A stretch of 64,000 nt of DNA. Source: Closterium sp. Naga37s-1. Lineage: Eukaryota; Streptophyta; Zygnematophyceae; Desmidiales; Closteriaceae. The DNA is taken from assembly GCA_947471745.1 (NCBI GenBank), contig CANJKZ010001044.1:186001-250000 (forward strand). The letters run 5' to 3'. Shown here piece after piece: positions 23,801 to 35,314 of the stretch. Each line of letters opens with the position of its first letter. Position 1 is the first letter of the stretch. The position numbers and the translations under genes were made by a program. The notes beneath the pieces are model-generated. The model saw nothing but the letters and a program-made list of their open reading frames with translations, was not told where the DNA came from and did not search any database.

Positions 23801-23904
23801 AGGCCAACACCGCTGATATATTCACCAAGGCACTTCAGTCTGGTGATCATCAGCGCTTCTGCACTATGCTGGGACTTGTGCCCACTTTTCCTCACTTGCT
23901 GTAG
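17872..23904 (+). pseudogene. Element C Gag-Pol polyprotein, single frame with four nonsense codons
   Basis: One 2010-codon frame from MASPTVLTFDAKG at 17872 to TAG at 23902. Order: capsid-like Gag; poly-glycine tract (about residues 262-340); LREWYSQRG; knuckle C-X13-C-X3-H-X4-C; protease TLDSGAS with Asp 506; GAG-pre-integrase HHRLGHPS; integrase Asp 718, Asp 787 and Glu 823 (D-X35-E); Gly-rich IN-RT linker with two LREWY copies; RT YVDD at about 1686-1689; RNase H GHSDACW, CEAEIYA, YVDNKAA. Stops: TGA 19120-19122 (TGG in D), TAG 20179-20181, TAG 22381-22383 and TAG 22798-22800 (each CAG in relatives). All four are C-to-T or G-to-A transitions. The UAG of B, D and E at the linker end is CCG here. 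Confidence 0.95.
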
Positions 23905-24134
23905 GCTTTGCCTGTACTGTGATCTCTATATATCTATACCTGCTTGTTTGCTTTGCTAGGTCGAGATCACTGTGTTGTTTGTACTGCATATATGCCTCTG
24001 CATGTGAACTGGCCTTGTGGCCCTTTGCTTGTGCTCAGAGTGTGTGGTGACGTTGTGATCCACCCTGAGCTTGCTTTGTCTTTCTTGACTGGTCCTGTGA
24101 CCCCTTGCTCTCCCCCACTGAGCCTATGGGGGTG
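23905..24134 (+). other. 3' untranslated region and polypurine tract of element C
   Basis: Contains TGACGTTGTGATCCACCCTG, also found in the 3' regions of B and E, and ends in the polypurine tract CTATGGGGGTG beside the LTR. Confidence 0.75.
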
Positions 24135-24259
24135 TGTCAAACATTATATATGTTACTGCTGTGTAGGCTACAGTGGGTTAGGCTTTAGGGGGTACATTTC
24201 TCTAGGGTTTCATACTTGTACTCCAAATGTTTCTAGTTCATCACTTCTTGTTTCTGACA
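24135..24259 (+). repeat. 3' LTR of element C (125 bp)
   Basis: TGTCAAACATTATAT to TTTCTGACA. Two differences from the 5' LTR, at the ninth base from the TAGGCT core and near the end. Confidence 0.93.
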
Positions 24260-24961
24260 CGCGCCCTCGTGCGCCTCTCTCTGCTCGTGCGCCCTCGTGC
24301 GCCCCGCCCCTAGTACTGCCCGCGCGCCGTCCACTCACCGCGCGCGCGCAGTTTGCTAGCCGCCCACGCGCAGCCAGCTAGCCGCCCGAGCGCAGCCCGC
24401 TAGCCGCCCGCGCGCAGCCCGCTAGCCGCCCGCGCAGCCAGCGCCGCCCGTGCGCAGCCCGCACCGGCCTCGCGCGGCCCTACGCTCAGCCCGCGAGCTG
24501 CCCGCTGGCCGGCCCTGCTGGCCGTCCCGCGCGCCGCAGCCCCGCACGTAGGCCGCCACCTCGCGCCCGTAGGCCGCCGCCCGCACTACGCCGCCGCCTC
24601 GCACGGCCGCTGCCCGCACGCAGGCCGCAGCCCGCGCGCCGCGGCTGCTCGCACGCCGGCCGCTGCAGCCCGCGCACAGCCGCCGCCTACACGCAGCGGT
24701 GGCCCGCTCGCAGCCGCAGCCTACGCGCAGCCGCAAACCGCGCGCAGGCCCGCCGTCGCGCCGCCCTGCCTGCCCGAGCTGCGCCGCGCCGCCTTGCCCG
24801 AGTCGCGCCGCCCTACCTGCCCGAGCCGCGCTGCCCTGCTGTGCAGCACTGCCCCACCTGCAGCAACTGCTGCTCCTGTTCCTGCTGCTACTGCTGTTTC
24901 AGCTGCTCCTGCTGTTCCTGCTGTTCCTGCTGCTACTGCTGCTACTGCTACTACTGCAACC
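24260..24961 (+). repeat. GC-rich leader of element D, distal part
   Basis: Starts with GCGCCCTCGTGCGCC repeats and continues with GCCCGCGCGCAGCCCGCTAG-like repeats. It ends with a TGCTGTTCCTGCTGCTACTG tract before the gag ATG at 24962, as in C. Confidence 0.7.
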
Positions 24962-27900
24962 ATGGCTAGTCCCACCGTTCTCTCTTTCGATGCTGAGGGC
25001 CGACCGATTCAGTTTGATGCTTGGCTCGACGACCTGCACCTGTTCCTACAGATCACTGCTAAGGACGATATCTCGTTGTATGATCACGCGTCCGGAACCG
25101 CTCTAGCGCCTGCTGAGACTGCTGACAGTAGTGCTCGCTCACAGTGACAGACTCGTGACGCTCACGCTCGCCTAGCCATTCGCAGCCACCTGCCGTTAGA
25201 TGAGCGCGCGCATTTTGGCCAGCATAAGTCTGCTAAGGCGCTGTACGATGTTGTAGTAGCACGCTACCCCTCGCCTGCCTCTGCTACGATCGGCCGTCTC
25301 TCGCTGCCCTATCTTTTCCCCGATCTGTCCGCATTTCCCACCGTCGCTGACCTCATCACCCACCTCCACACTAGTGACACACGCTGCCGTGCCGCCCTTC
25401 CTGCTGAGTTTCTCGCCAAGAACCCCCCACCGGTGTACCTCACTCTCTACCACCTCGTCACTCGTCTCCCTGACTCTCTTCGCGCAGTCAGGGACCACTT
25501 TCTCGCCCTCTGCCCCACCGAGCTCACCGTTGACCTGCTCGAGAAGCACTTGCTTGCAGCTGAGGCTAGCATAGTCGCTGTAGGTGCCTCTCGTGGCGAC
25601 CCCCGCACGCCCTTCTTTGAAGGGTGTTCCCCTTCCCCCCTTCTCCCCTCAGTCGCCTCTGCTGCTGCCGTCGACTACCTTGGAGCTGAGGAAGTCGGGG
25701 CTGCGTCTGCTTCTAGTGGGAGGCGCAAGGGCGGCAGGGGCAAGGGGGGCAAGGGTGGTGGGGGTGACGGTGGGGGAGGCGGTGGTGGAGGCGGTGGCGG
25801 CGGTGGGGGCGGTGGCGGTGGTGGGGGTGGTGGCGGGGCTGGGGGAGTCAGTGGCGGCGGCGGGGGTGGTGGCGGCAGCGGTGGTGGAGGTGGCCGGGGT
25901 GGAGGCGGTGGTGGTGGCGGCAGTGGGCGTGGTGGCGGCGGCGGGGGTGGTGGTCGGGGTGGACCGGCGCAACGTGGAGGTTCTGGTGGTGTCCAGCGCC
26001 AGCAGCAGCGTTTTGGAGAGACCCCGTCGTCCCAGCAGCTTCGTGAGTGGTACTCTCAGCATGGGGGGTCTGGGGGTGGAGGTACCTGCCCGTATGTCAT
26101 CCGCACAGGTGACCGCACTAGTCAGACGTGTGGGAGGCCCCACACGCAGCAGCGCTGCTTCTCCCGTCTCGACGATGCCTGGCGTGCACAGTTCCCTGAC
26201 GCCTCCGAGCTGCCCCGCTGGGCTGATCTGCTTAAAAAGAACATTGATATCTTTGCTCTTGACTTTGATGTTATCCTTGGTGCCATGTATGCATTGACTA
26301 TTAGTGTTGAGGGTGACTGTTACCTGTGTGTCCCGCCCGACCCGGGCATTGAGACCAGTGAGGCTGCCGCTCTAGGTGCTAGTGCGTCTGCTGCCCCATG
26401 TCCTAGTGAGGCTGCTGCTCTAGGTGCTGGTGAGTCTGCTGCTTCAGGTGCTCGTGAGTCTGCGCCTTCAGGTACTGCGTCTACTGAGGCACTGCACACC
26501 TTCACACTGGACTCAGGTGCTTCCTGCTGTTTCTTTCGCGACCGCACTGCCCTCGCACAGCTCCCTAGGCCTGTTGCTGTCTCCCTGGCTGACCCCTCCG
26601 GTCCGGTCCTTGCGACCTCCACCACTGCCCTCCCTTGTCCTGCTGTCCTGTCCGGCACGCTGTCGGGTCTTTACCTCCCCTCGTTCTCTACGAACTTGGT
26701 GGCGGGTTCCGCGCTCCAGGACGCGGGTGTTCACGAGTTCACCCCTGCCTATTAGCGCGTGACACACTGCACGTGTGCTCAGACGGGTCGTCACCTGGCT
26801 ACCTTCACTCGGCAGCCGGGGTCAGACCTGTACACACTGACCACTAAGTCCCCTCAGGTAGCTGCGTCTGCGTCTGCGTCAGGTCAGTTGTCCGCCCCCT
26901 GCTCGTGTCGCACCTTGTCGCACCGGACGGTCCTCTGGCACCACCGCCTTGGTCACCCTTCGATGCAGCGCCTTCGTGGCATGCACTCCCGTTACATTGT
27001 CTCTGGTCTCCCCATGTCACTGCCTCCCCTGCAACCGTCCCCTGCCCCTCTCTGCCTTCCCTATTTCAAGGGGTGGTAGCGTGCCGCCCCTCACTCCTCT
27101 GAGTTTCCCCCGACGGAGGCTCCTCTGCAGACCCTTCACATGGACGTATAGGGCCCAGCCCGCGTTCGTGGACAGGGCGGAGAGCGCTACTTTCTGCTGG
27201 TAGTTGACGACTACACGCGTTACACCACGGTCTTCCCCTTGTGCACCAAGGGTGAGGTCCCTGATGTCTTGATCCCTTGGATCCGCGCTACCCGTCTCCA
27301 GCTGGAGAGGCGCTTTCGCACGGACCTTCCCGTCCTGCGACTGCACTCTGATAGAGGTGGTGAGTTTTCCTCCGTCCTCTTGAGAGCCTTCTGTCAGGGG
27401 GAGGGCATTGAGCAGACGTTCACGCTTCCGGCCTCTCTGCAGCAGAATGGGGTTGCTGAGCGCCACATTGGCTTGGTCATGGAGGTCGCTCGTACCTCCT
27501 TGATCCATGCGGCTGCCCCCCATTTTCTGTGGCCGTTTGTGGTCCGGTACGCCGCGCATCAGCTCAACCTCTGGCCCCGTGTCTCCGCTCCGGAGACCTC
27601 GCCGACACTGCGTTGGACGGGAGAGGCTGGCGATGCGTCGGTGTTCCGGGTCGGGGGATCTCGTGCCTTTGTCCGCGATACGTCCGCGGACAAGCTCTCC
27701 TCCCGCGCCGTTCCTTGTGTCTTCCTTGGCTTTGTCCCTGACGCGCCTGGCTGGCAGTTTTACCACCCCACCTCGCGCCGTATCTTCCCCTCTTAGGACG
27801 TCACGTTTGACGATCGGTCCCCTTTTACCGTCTCTTCCCCTATCGCACTGCCCCGCTCCCCCCTCCGCCGCTCTTCCTCACGCCAGGTGCTGCTTCAGTA

Positions 27901-29357
27901 GACCCCCTACCTCCCCAGGGTCCTGCTCCCTCAGGTGTTTCCCAGGTAGACCCGGTCGAGCCTGTCGAGGTAGCTGTCAACTCTGGTCCTGCGCGAGGTA
28001 CTGAGCCTGAGCGTGCTGAGCCTGGAGGTGCTGAGCTTGGGGGTGCTGAGCTTGGGGGTGCTGAGACTGGGAGTGCTGCGACTGGGGGTGCTGAGACTGA
28101 GGGTGCTGAGCCTGGGGGTGCTGTGACTGGGGGTACTGAGCCTGGACGTACTGCGCTTGGGGGCACTCTCTCTTCCCAGCAGCTGCGTGAGTGGTACTCT
28201 CTACACTGCCGCCGCCGACGTGGTGCTGTGGGAGCTGGGGGTGCTGCTGGAGCTGGAGCTGAGGGAGCTAGTGCTACTGGTGCTGGTGTGGCGGCCGGCC
28301 CTGGGGTTGGCGCTGGAGGTGCTGGAGCCACTGGTCCTGGAGGTACTCGTACTAGCGGTATTGGAGCTGCTGGGACTGGAGGTGCTACTGGAGCTGCTGG
28401 AGGTGGTGGTGCTACTGGAGCCGGAGCTACTGGAGGTGCTACTGGTGCTGGAGCTTGTGGTGCTGCAGGGGCTGGAGCTGGAGGCGTTAGCGCTCGTCCT
28501 GCTGGAGCTGCTGGAGCTGGTGCTCCTGTGGGTGCTGGAGTTGGCGCTGCTAGAGCTGCTGGTGGTGCTGCAGGAGTTGGAGCTGACGCTGGGGGTGCTG
28601 GTGCTGTCTCTGCTGGTTCTGGAGGCGCTGCGCGGCCGCGGCCGTACTTCGTTCCGCTCCTTCAGCAGGTTCTTGGTCTTTCGCCTTCTACTGGTCCTGC
28701 TCCTCCCTTAGAGTGTCCACCCCCTGTCCCGTCACAGTCGCAGTTATAGCGCGCCTCCCCACTGCCTGCTCCCTCTCCTTACACTGGTCCGACCGGAGGT
28801 CTTGCTGAGCGTCGTGAGCCTGCGTCTCGTCCTGCGTCGCCCGTTCGCACTGCTCGCGCTAGTCGTCGTGCTCCGCGTCCGCGTCCTCCTCCTGTCCCCG
28901 GCACGCACCAGATGGCACTTCGTCCGTCCACTGCTCCACAGCGTGTCCCTCTCCCGTCTCCTCCTGCGTCCTCCCTTGCCGACGGTCCGGACCCTGAGTC
29001 CGACTCTCTTCGTGCTGCTAGTCCTACTGTCATGCGTCTCCTGGCCACTGTTGTCACTGACCCTTCCTTTTAGTCCACTGCTGCGTCTGCCTTAGTTGCT
29101 GAGCTTGTCGACTTTGCTGCTCACTGTCGTCAAGACTACGCCGCGAGTCTTGTTGCTGAGTCTGAGTCTGTCTGTCCTCCGTCCGTCGGGGGTGAGTGTG
29201 CTCTTGGCACGGACGTCCTTGAGGACAGGCAGGATGACTTTGAGTGCTTTGCAGCCGCTGTACCTCATCTCGTGTCCATGCTGATTGCACCTGAGGGAGA
29301 CCCGGATGCACCAGACATCCCGACCCCGCGCTCTTACGCAGAGGCGATAGAGGGTCC
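24962..29357 (+). pseudogene. Element D Gag-Pol, disrupted and 3'-truncated
   Basis: Starts MASPTVLSFDAEG. Order: Gag, poly-glycine, LREWYSQHG, knuckle C-X13-C-X3-H-X4-C, protease TLDSGASCCFF, integrase and linker. In-frame stops are TGA 25145 (TGG in C), TAG 26753, TAG 27077 (CAG in C), TAG 27149 (Trp of the first catalytic Asp block LHMDVW), TAG 27794 (CAG in C) and TAG 29071 (GAG in C). A 1-nt deletion near 27812 (GACGATCGG against GACGAGTCGG) shifts the frame. The linker ends SQL-TAG at 28747-28749, the same place as in B and E; RT-side sequence follows in frame with MALRPSTAP at 28912. Confidence 0.9.
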
Positions 29358-30107
29358 TGTTGTTCAGGATCCGTCACTTCGAGAACTTACGACGAACTCA
29401 TTTCTCAACTAAACGCAAATCCGCTCGGTAGGATGTTGCGCCTTAGGCTTAGCTACCATCTCCAATTTGAATCACTTAAAAAGATGGTCTAGAGAGTGAG
29501 AACCAAGTAAGAACGTCCAGCAGCCGCATGACTAGAATCGTGGGGGAAGTACAAGCATTAAGGCCTAGAAAGTTGGAGTTGGGAACCTCCAAGAGAACCA
29601 TGAGAGGGAAGGGGTTCTCCAAGAGCTAGGGAAGGATGGTAGGAACCTTCATAGCAGCAAGGATGCAACCCTCATCATGAGGTCCTTGAGGTGTCACATG
29701 CAAAATCCAATATAGTTGGCTTTTGCCTAGGTGTTGCAACATTTGCAACCCATGCTAGAAACTTCTAGCCACCCCAATCCCTAGCCACCCAACCAAAGAT
29801 CCCTTTATAGTCATGTCCCAAGTAATCACCCAAATTAGATATAACCTTAAAAGGTAATAAGAAATCCAAGTCTTGGAAATCTTGTAACTTGGGCGATCTT
29901 GGTCGGAATAAGGCGATCTTGGTATCGTTGGAAAGCTCTGGATTTCTCCTGCATGGTCAAGCAAACTTGGAGAAAACACAGAGATGGTAAAATCCAACAG
30001 CCATGCACAATGACAAATGCTCATGCAAACAATGCACGCATGAATAGCACGAGCACTCGGCATGACGTTAGGATGACATGCACTCAGAATGACGTGCATC
30101 CAACTAA
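29358..30107 (-). repeat. Probable long 3' LTR of element F (750 bp)
   Basis: Non-coding sequence between the D break and the polypurine tract of F. The outer edge on plus is TGTTGTTCAGG, giving ...AACAACA as the minus-strand LTR end. The inner edge on minus reads TTAGTTGG after the purine tract, lacking the usual TG. No second copy is present, so the limits rest on position and the terminal bases. Confidence 0.55.
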
Positions 30108-30117
30108 CTCCCCCTCA
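30108..30117 (-). promoter_or_regulatory. Polypurine tract of element F
   Basis: Minus-strand TGAGGGGGAG about 90 bp after the RNase H stop at 30206. Confidence 0.7.
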
Positions 30118-30205
30118 GATTAATGGACTGCATGCACACACACTCACACACATGCAAACTCTCATGCACACAATCACACATGCACTCATGACACTGCTGC
30201 ACACA

Positions 30206-33200
30206 CTAATGCAATGCCATGCCACACATTTTAGCACACTTCCAATGTGCGCTCTCGGGAAGTCTCTTGGTGAGAAAATCTGCCGCCTGCTTGGTAGCGT
30301 TTACATGGTGAAGCTCAACAATCCCCTCCTTCACCATCTGCCTCACCCAGTGCCACTTGATCTTCATGTGCTTGTTCAGCCCATTCAGGATAGGATTATT
30401 GGCCATGCCAATAGCAGCCTCGCTGTCGGAGAAAAGTAGGTCCCTCCTGTTCAGCTCCCATGTCCTCCAGCAGCTTCCTCAGGAGCACGATCTCCTTGAT
30501 GGCATGGTACATCGCCATGTACTCTGCCTCTCTGGAAGACTGAGCAATCTCACTCTGCTTCTTGGACCTCCAGCTCACTGGTCCACCTCCGACCATGCAC
30601 ACAAAGCCGCCAACTGATGACAGATACTCCTCCTCTGAGGCCCATGTAGCGTCGGTGAAGCACGACAGCTTCAAGGTTCCAGGCGTGACCCCATCTGCTC
30701 CAATCTGTTTCACCTGGCCTCCAGCTGAAAACTGAACACCAGCAGATGCCGTTGATCCGAGGTAGCGCACCAAGCGCTTTGCCACCTCCAACTGCTCCTC
30801 AGTGGGCCGCTGCACAACTCTGGCCAGCTGCCCCACTCCAAATGAAGCATCAGGTCGCGTATGCACAGCTGCATACATCACACTCCCAATGAGTGACTGG
30901 TACTCATTCTGCTGCTCATCCTCGAGTACATCATCCTCCTCAGCTGCCTTCTTCAGTTTGAAGCCCGCAGTGAACGGTGTCATCAGAGTGCGACCCCCAG
31001 TCACACCATACCGCTCCATGAAACCAGAGATGTAGTGTGACTGATGCACCTTCAGCCACCTCCTCTCAACACCCCTCTCAATCTGCAGCCCCAAGTAGTA
31101 GTGGACATCCCCCAGCATCTTGCACTTGAAGTTGTCCATCAGCAGCTTCTGTGTCCTCTCAATCTGCTCCATGGAAGGTGAGAACAGCATTATGTCATCG
31201 ACATACACCAGCAGAAAGAGCAGCTGCTCCCCCTCTCCAAGCAGAAACAAGCTGTGATCCGCCTGGGACGTCTTGAAGCCTCCACTCAGCAGCACCTCCT
31301 CCAGCTTCTCATACCAGCACCTGGGCGCTTGCTTAAGGCCATAGATAGCCTTCTTGAGCTTGCACACACGGCTGGTCCCATCCTCATAGCCGTCGGGCGG
31401 CGCCATGTAGATATCCTCCAGCGGTATTCCATTGAGAAACGCCGTGGTGATATCCATCTGCTTCACATGCCATCCCTTCACAGCTGCGCCAGCCATCACA
31501 GTCCTCAATGTCACTGGCTTGACAACGGGAGCCAAGATCTCCCCAAAGTCGACCTTCTCTTTCTGCTGAAACCCCTTGGCGACCAAACGGCTCTTGAACC
31601 GCTCCAACGCACCATCAGCACCACTCTTCACCTTGAAGATCCACTTGCTGCTGATCGGCCGTCGCCCCTCGGGTAACTCAACAAGCTCCCAAGTCCCATT
31701 CTCAATGAGACTGTTGAACTCCGCATCCATGGCAGCCTTCCACTCCTCCTTCTGGGGTCCACTCAGTGCCTCCTCCACTGTGGCTGGTTCTCTAGGCAAG
31801 GGTGTGAAGAAACAGAAAGCCATCTCCTCATCCTCTCCCTCATCCGCCTGAACCGCCATGGCACCTTGCTTGGATCCTCCCAAACGGCTATACTTCAGCC
31901 TTGAGGGTGCTGCTGCCACTCTCTTCTCGCGGGTTGCAATCTGCTGCCCATGTGGTGAAGCTCCTCTCTGCACACTCCTCTTGGTGACATTGGCGTTTGC
32001 AGCAGGCTCGGGCTGAGATGGTGAGTCCACACGTGCCGACTCATCCTCCAACCCCTCCTCCGCAGCAGGACCAGCACCTTGCTGCTCACCACCGCCACTG
32101 TGGTCACTGGTCAGCTCTGACCCAGGGAGATCCTCAAGGTGCAGCTGAACCTCCTCCACTGCAGACCGCTCAATCTCCTGCAGACGCAAGCCAATCTGCA
32201 CCTGCTGCTGCTGCTGCCAGCCCTTGTACATGACGTCCTCCACAAACTTGACGTCACGGCTGACCAGCGTCTTCTTGCTCTTGGGGTCCCACATCAGCCA
32301 CCCCTTCGAGTCAGGAGCCATCCGATGGACAGCCCACACAGCAGCAACTTCCAGCTTGTGCCTCTGCTCCTTAGGCACCATCACAAGCCCCATGCAGCCC
32401 CACACCCGCAGCATGTCAATGGATGGCTTCTTCCCAAGCCAACGCTCGTACGGCACCCAATGCTTGTCGCCAACATGCGTCAAGACCCTGTTCTTGACAG
32501 TGATGACATGGCGAACAGCTTCAGGCCAGAACTTGTAAGGCATCCCAGCAGCCCCCAACAAGGTCTTAGTCGCCTCGTCAATGGTCCGGTTGGCACGCTC
32601 AGCAATGCCGTTCTGCTGCGGTGTTCATGGGCAGGTCTGCTGGTGTCGAATGCCGTTCCTCTTGAGGAACTTGGTGAATTCCGCTCCAAGGAACTCTCCA
32701 CCATGGTCACTCCTCAGCACCTTCACCAACCGCATTGCTTGCCGCTCCACCATCGGCAACCAATCCTCCTTGATCGCCGCTGCAGCATCGCTCTTCTTGG
32801 ACAAGGGACGTGCCCATGTGAATCTGCTCCATTCATCCACCATGGTGAGGAAGTACAGCACTCCCCCAGTCCCCTCAGTCCTCATAGGACCCACCAGGTC
32901 CATGTGCACCACCTCCAAGGGTGCCTTCGCCGATCCCTCCGCACGTGGAAACGGGAACCGCACAAACTTGTGTTGCATGCACGCCTCGCAGCTGCCATAG
33001 TGAGCGCCATCTCCTTGCAGTTGCAGCCCATGCACGCACTTCTCCTTGTGCATCACCTCCAGTGTTGAAACAGCCACGTGTGCGAGCCGCCGATGCCAGG
33101 TCTCCCAATCCTCTTGGCCCGAGGTAGCCGACGCCTTCACCGCCGCGCTTCCTCCAATCAGCTCCTCTCCTTGCACACCTTGCTGCTCCTCCTCGGTGAC

Positions 33201-34106
33201 GCTCTCCTCCATAGATGCCGCCGCTGCCGCCTTGCCCGATTTCCGCCAAGGGAGGACCGGGATCTGCCACATGCGCTTGTGGACATCTCCCTTCCACTGC
33301 AGGTCCCAAATGAGGCGCTCATCGTTGTAAGCACGATAGCGCCCCGAGCCAATCGTCTCGGTGTTCACACCCGCATCTCCCAACCGGCCGGTAGAAATCA
33401 GGTTCGCGCACAAGTCCGGCACCCACAGCACGTTCTTCAGCCCCACGAGCTCTCCATCCGCTCCCATGAACTTGGCGCATCCCATGCCCATGACCTTGGC
33501 CTTGGCGCCCGTCGCGGATGTGACTGTAGAGATAGGTGCGGGCTGAATCTCATCGAGTAGGTCCGCACGAGGAGTCATGTGCCAAGAGCTGCCCGAGTCA
33601 ATCACCCAATGGGTGAGGGGATGAAGAAGAACCTTGGCAGCCATAGCGAGGTCGGTTGCGCCTTCGTTCACGAAGAAGAAGAACCCGGCCTTCCGCTCCT
33701 CAGATTTGCCGCCTTTCTCCTCATCCTTCTCCTCTCCACTAGCTCCCATGACTCCCCCACTCCTCTTGCCACCATGCTGGTTGCTTGATGAAGGCGGGGT
33801 CCAATCCTTGGGTCGTTGGTAGCACTTCCGCCAACGATGTCCGCGCTTCTTGCAGTAGAAGCACACCTCCCCTTGACCCCCGCCGCCATCCTCCTTAGGG
33901 TTGTCCTTGTTCTTGCTCTTCCACTTCTTCTTGAAGCCACTCTTTCCACCTCCAACTCCATAGCCAGCCCCCTCCTCCGAGCGCTCCACACTCCGCCGCC
34001 GCAAGTCCTCCAATAGGATGCGCGCGCGAATGTAATCCACGCTCCATTGGGGTTGTTGGGGGTTGAGGTTGATCGCTAGGGCAGACCATGACTCCGGCAG
34101 CCGTAT
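30206..34106 (-). pseudogene. Element F Gag-Pol, near-intact apart from one stop and one frameshift
   Basis: Gag remnant LPESWSALAINLN then knuckle CFYCKKRGHRWRKC; protease WVIDSGSSWHMTP; GAG-pre-integrase WHRRLAHV with CEAC. Integrase has HMDLVGP, RSDHGGEF and the NGIAER Glu. A TGA at 32625-32627 interrupts TCP-TPQQNG; the frame then continues unbroken through post-integrase and RT (FLLVYVDDIMLFS near 31210) into RNase H (SREAEYMAMYH). A 1-nt loss near 30435 shifts the last piece, SDSEAAIGMANNP to ADFLTKRLPESAHW, which ends at 30206. All catalytic residues examined are present. The N-terminal third of Gag is missing. Confidence 0.9.
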
Positions 34107-34926
34107 TGTTGGTGCAACCCTACGGTTTGCACTCGGCTTGTTGTCCGTGTGCGCGAATGTGTGTGTGTATGGAATGGTATGAGGGCATGGGATAATATAT
34201 ATTTCATGCTTATAATTGTGTGTGAATGTTGAGTCATGATGTCGAGTGTGTGTGTCGAGTCAATAGCGAGTTATCGCTAGACGCGTGTTACGCGGTCGTT
34301 TGTGTCTCGCGCGCGGTTTCTATTTTGTCGTGCGCGGTTTCTATTTTGTCCTGTGTCGAACGTTCGGCGTGTCGCAGATGTGTGCAGCAGACCCATCAAG
34401 AACTCAAGGATGAGTTTGTGATGAAGAGCCCGAGCCTTGGTGTCAAGCCTCAAGTGATTTCGAAGCTCGCCAAAAAGGGTACACCTCAAGATATTGAAGA
34501 TAGTTACATTACTTTGTGTAGTGTAACATTTCACTTGGTGTAGGCCCTAGTGAAGGGTAGTTTCGAGACCCTTCGTGGTTGGGGACAGTGTGGCACTGTT
34601 CCACATCACTGTACCTCGGCTCTTGGGGTTTGTAGGAGCTGGGAGTCATTCCCAACTCGTAACTCTTCCTATCTTGTGTTCTAAGACTATAGTGGCTGCC
34701 ATAGTACCGTTCGTTCAAACCGACGCTGTGTCGTCAATTCTTTATCAAATCGTGCAATCTAAATTGCTAATTGTAGACGACGTGAAGACGCTCCAGATCC
34801 AATTTGAATCAAGTCATTTGCAGCTGTGAGCAGAACGCTATCAACGTTTGAAGCCGCTGTGCAGAAATCCGTCTGTGCTCTCTATCTTTCGTTTTAGGCA
34901 CATTCAAGCCTATTGTGACTATAACA
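34107..34926 (+). repeat. Probable 5' LTR of element H (820 bp)
   Basis: Begins TGTTGGTGCAACCC exactly where the gag of F breaks off and ends ATTGTGACTATAACA two bases before a perfect PBS. It shows no obvious similarity to the F LTR. Small open frames inside are not supported. Confidence 0.6.
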
Positions 34927-34928
34927 AG

Positions 34929-34943
34929 TGGTATCAGAGCCCC
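34929..34943 (+). promoter_or_regulatory. Primer-binding site of element H
   Basis: TGGTATCAGAGCCCC, the canonical initiator-tRNA-Met complement, with no mismatch in its first 12 bases. It is not followed by the hairpin seen in the short-LTR family. Confidence 0.85.
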
Positions 34944-34960
34944 TTGGAGCAGTTTCGACA

Positions 34961-35264
34961 ATGTCTGGACCTGAGGAAAGGGGTGGCAGAGGTGCTGGTG
35001 GCAGTGGAGAAGCTCAAGCTCAAGGCCAACCCCGTGATTCAGCCATGGCGCCCATGCAACCAAGTCTAGGCCCACCTAGGGATGAGCCTAGGGTGTTTGG
35101 GCTTGACAAGTTCAACGGTGACAACTTTGCTGAATGGTCCTTCAAGATGGAGAACATCTTTGACCACTATGACCTGCTGGAGGTGATGGAAGGAACGGAG
35201 AAGCGCCCCGAGAACGACCCGGAGAAGAGCCCGTGGGTGCGGAAGAACGCACAAGGCTATCTCT
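34961..35264 (+). pseudogene. Element H Gag N-terminal fragment
   Basis: Starts MSGPEERGGRGAGGSG and carries a copia Gag start domain (RVFGLDKFNGDNFAEWSFKM, then KMENIFDHYDLLEVMEG). It ends after VRKNAQGY at about 35264 where a truncated LTR of E is joined. About 100 residues remain. The domain is of the Tnt1-like type, not that of the short-LTR family. It could supply the N-terminus missing from F, but in the opposite orientation. Confidence 0.8.
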
Positions 35265-35314
35265 TACTTGTACCCACCTGTTTCCTAGTGCATTCATCCC
35301 TTGTTCTTCTCACA
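35265..35314 (+). repeat. Truncated 5' LTR of element E (last 50 bp)
   Basis: TACTTGTACCCACCTG to TTCTTCTCACA, matching the last 50 bp of 41787-41913 except at two positions. Confidence 0.88.

Larger units (their letters stand above)
17124..24259 (+). mobile_element. Complete Ty1/copia element C (short-LTR family)
   Basis: A 7136-bp element with 125-bp LTRs differing at two positions, PBS, hairpin, GC-rich leader, one long gag-pol frame, 3' untranslated region and polypurine tract. It sits inside the leader of D. The flanking pentamers (CTTAG and CGCGC) are not a duplication, so either a few bases were lost or insertion was atypical. It has no indels in its 2010 codons and is the youngest-looking coding region in the window. 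Confidence 0.93.
24260..29357 (+). mobile_element. Element D, distal part (truncated copia)
   Basis: Continuation of D after the C insertion: rest of the leader, gag, protease, integrase, linker and the start of the RT region. It stops abruptly at 29357, within ...PRSYAEAIEGP before the RT catalytic region, where the long LTR of F begins. Most RT, RNase H and the 3' LTR are absent from the window. Confidence 0.88.
29358..34106 (-). mobile_element. Ty1/copia element F (long-LTR type, 5'-truncated)
   Basis: Minus-strand copia inserted into D at 29357/29358. It runs from the C-terminal part of Gag to RNase H, polypurine tract and probable LTR. Its 5' end is cut at 34106 inside gag, exactly where the plus-strand LTR of H starts. 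It belongs to a lineage different from the short-LTR family, with a canonical CCHC knuckle and a DSGSS protease. Confidence 0.85.

Noticed and set aside
17124..24264. C and D as a tandem pair sharing one LTR
   Set aside because: D has its own 5' LTR, PBS and leader start at 16911-17123, and its leader resumes after C without a second PBS, which fits insertion of C into D.
34226..34543. Open frames at 34226-34543 (plus) and 34277-34534 (minus) as genes
   Set aside because: They lie within the presumed LTR of H, lack domains, and reflect a low-stop segment with TGTCGTGCGCGG-like repeats.
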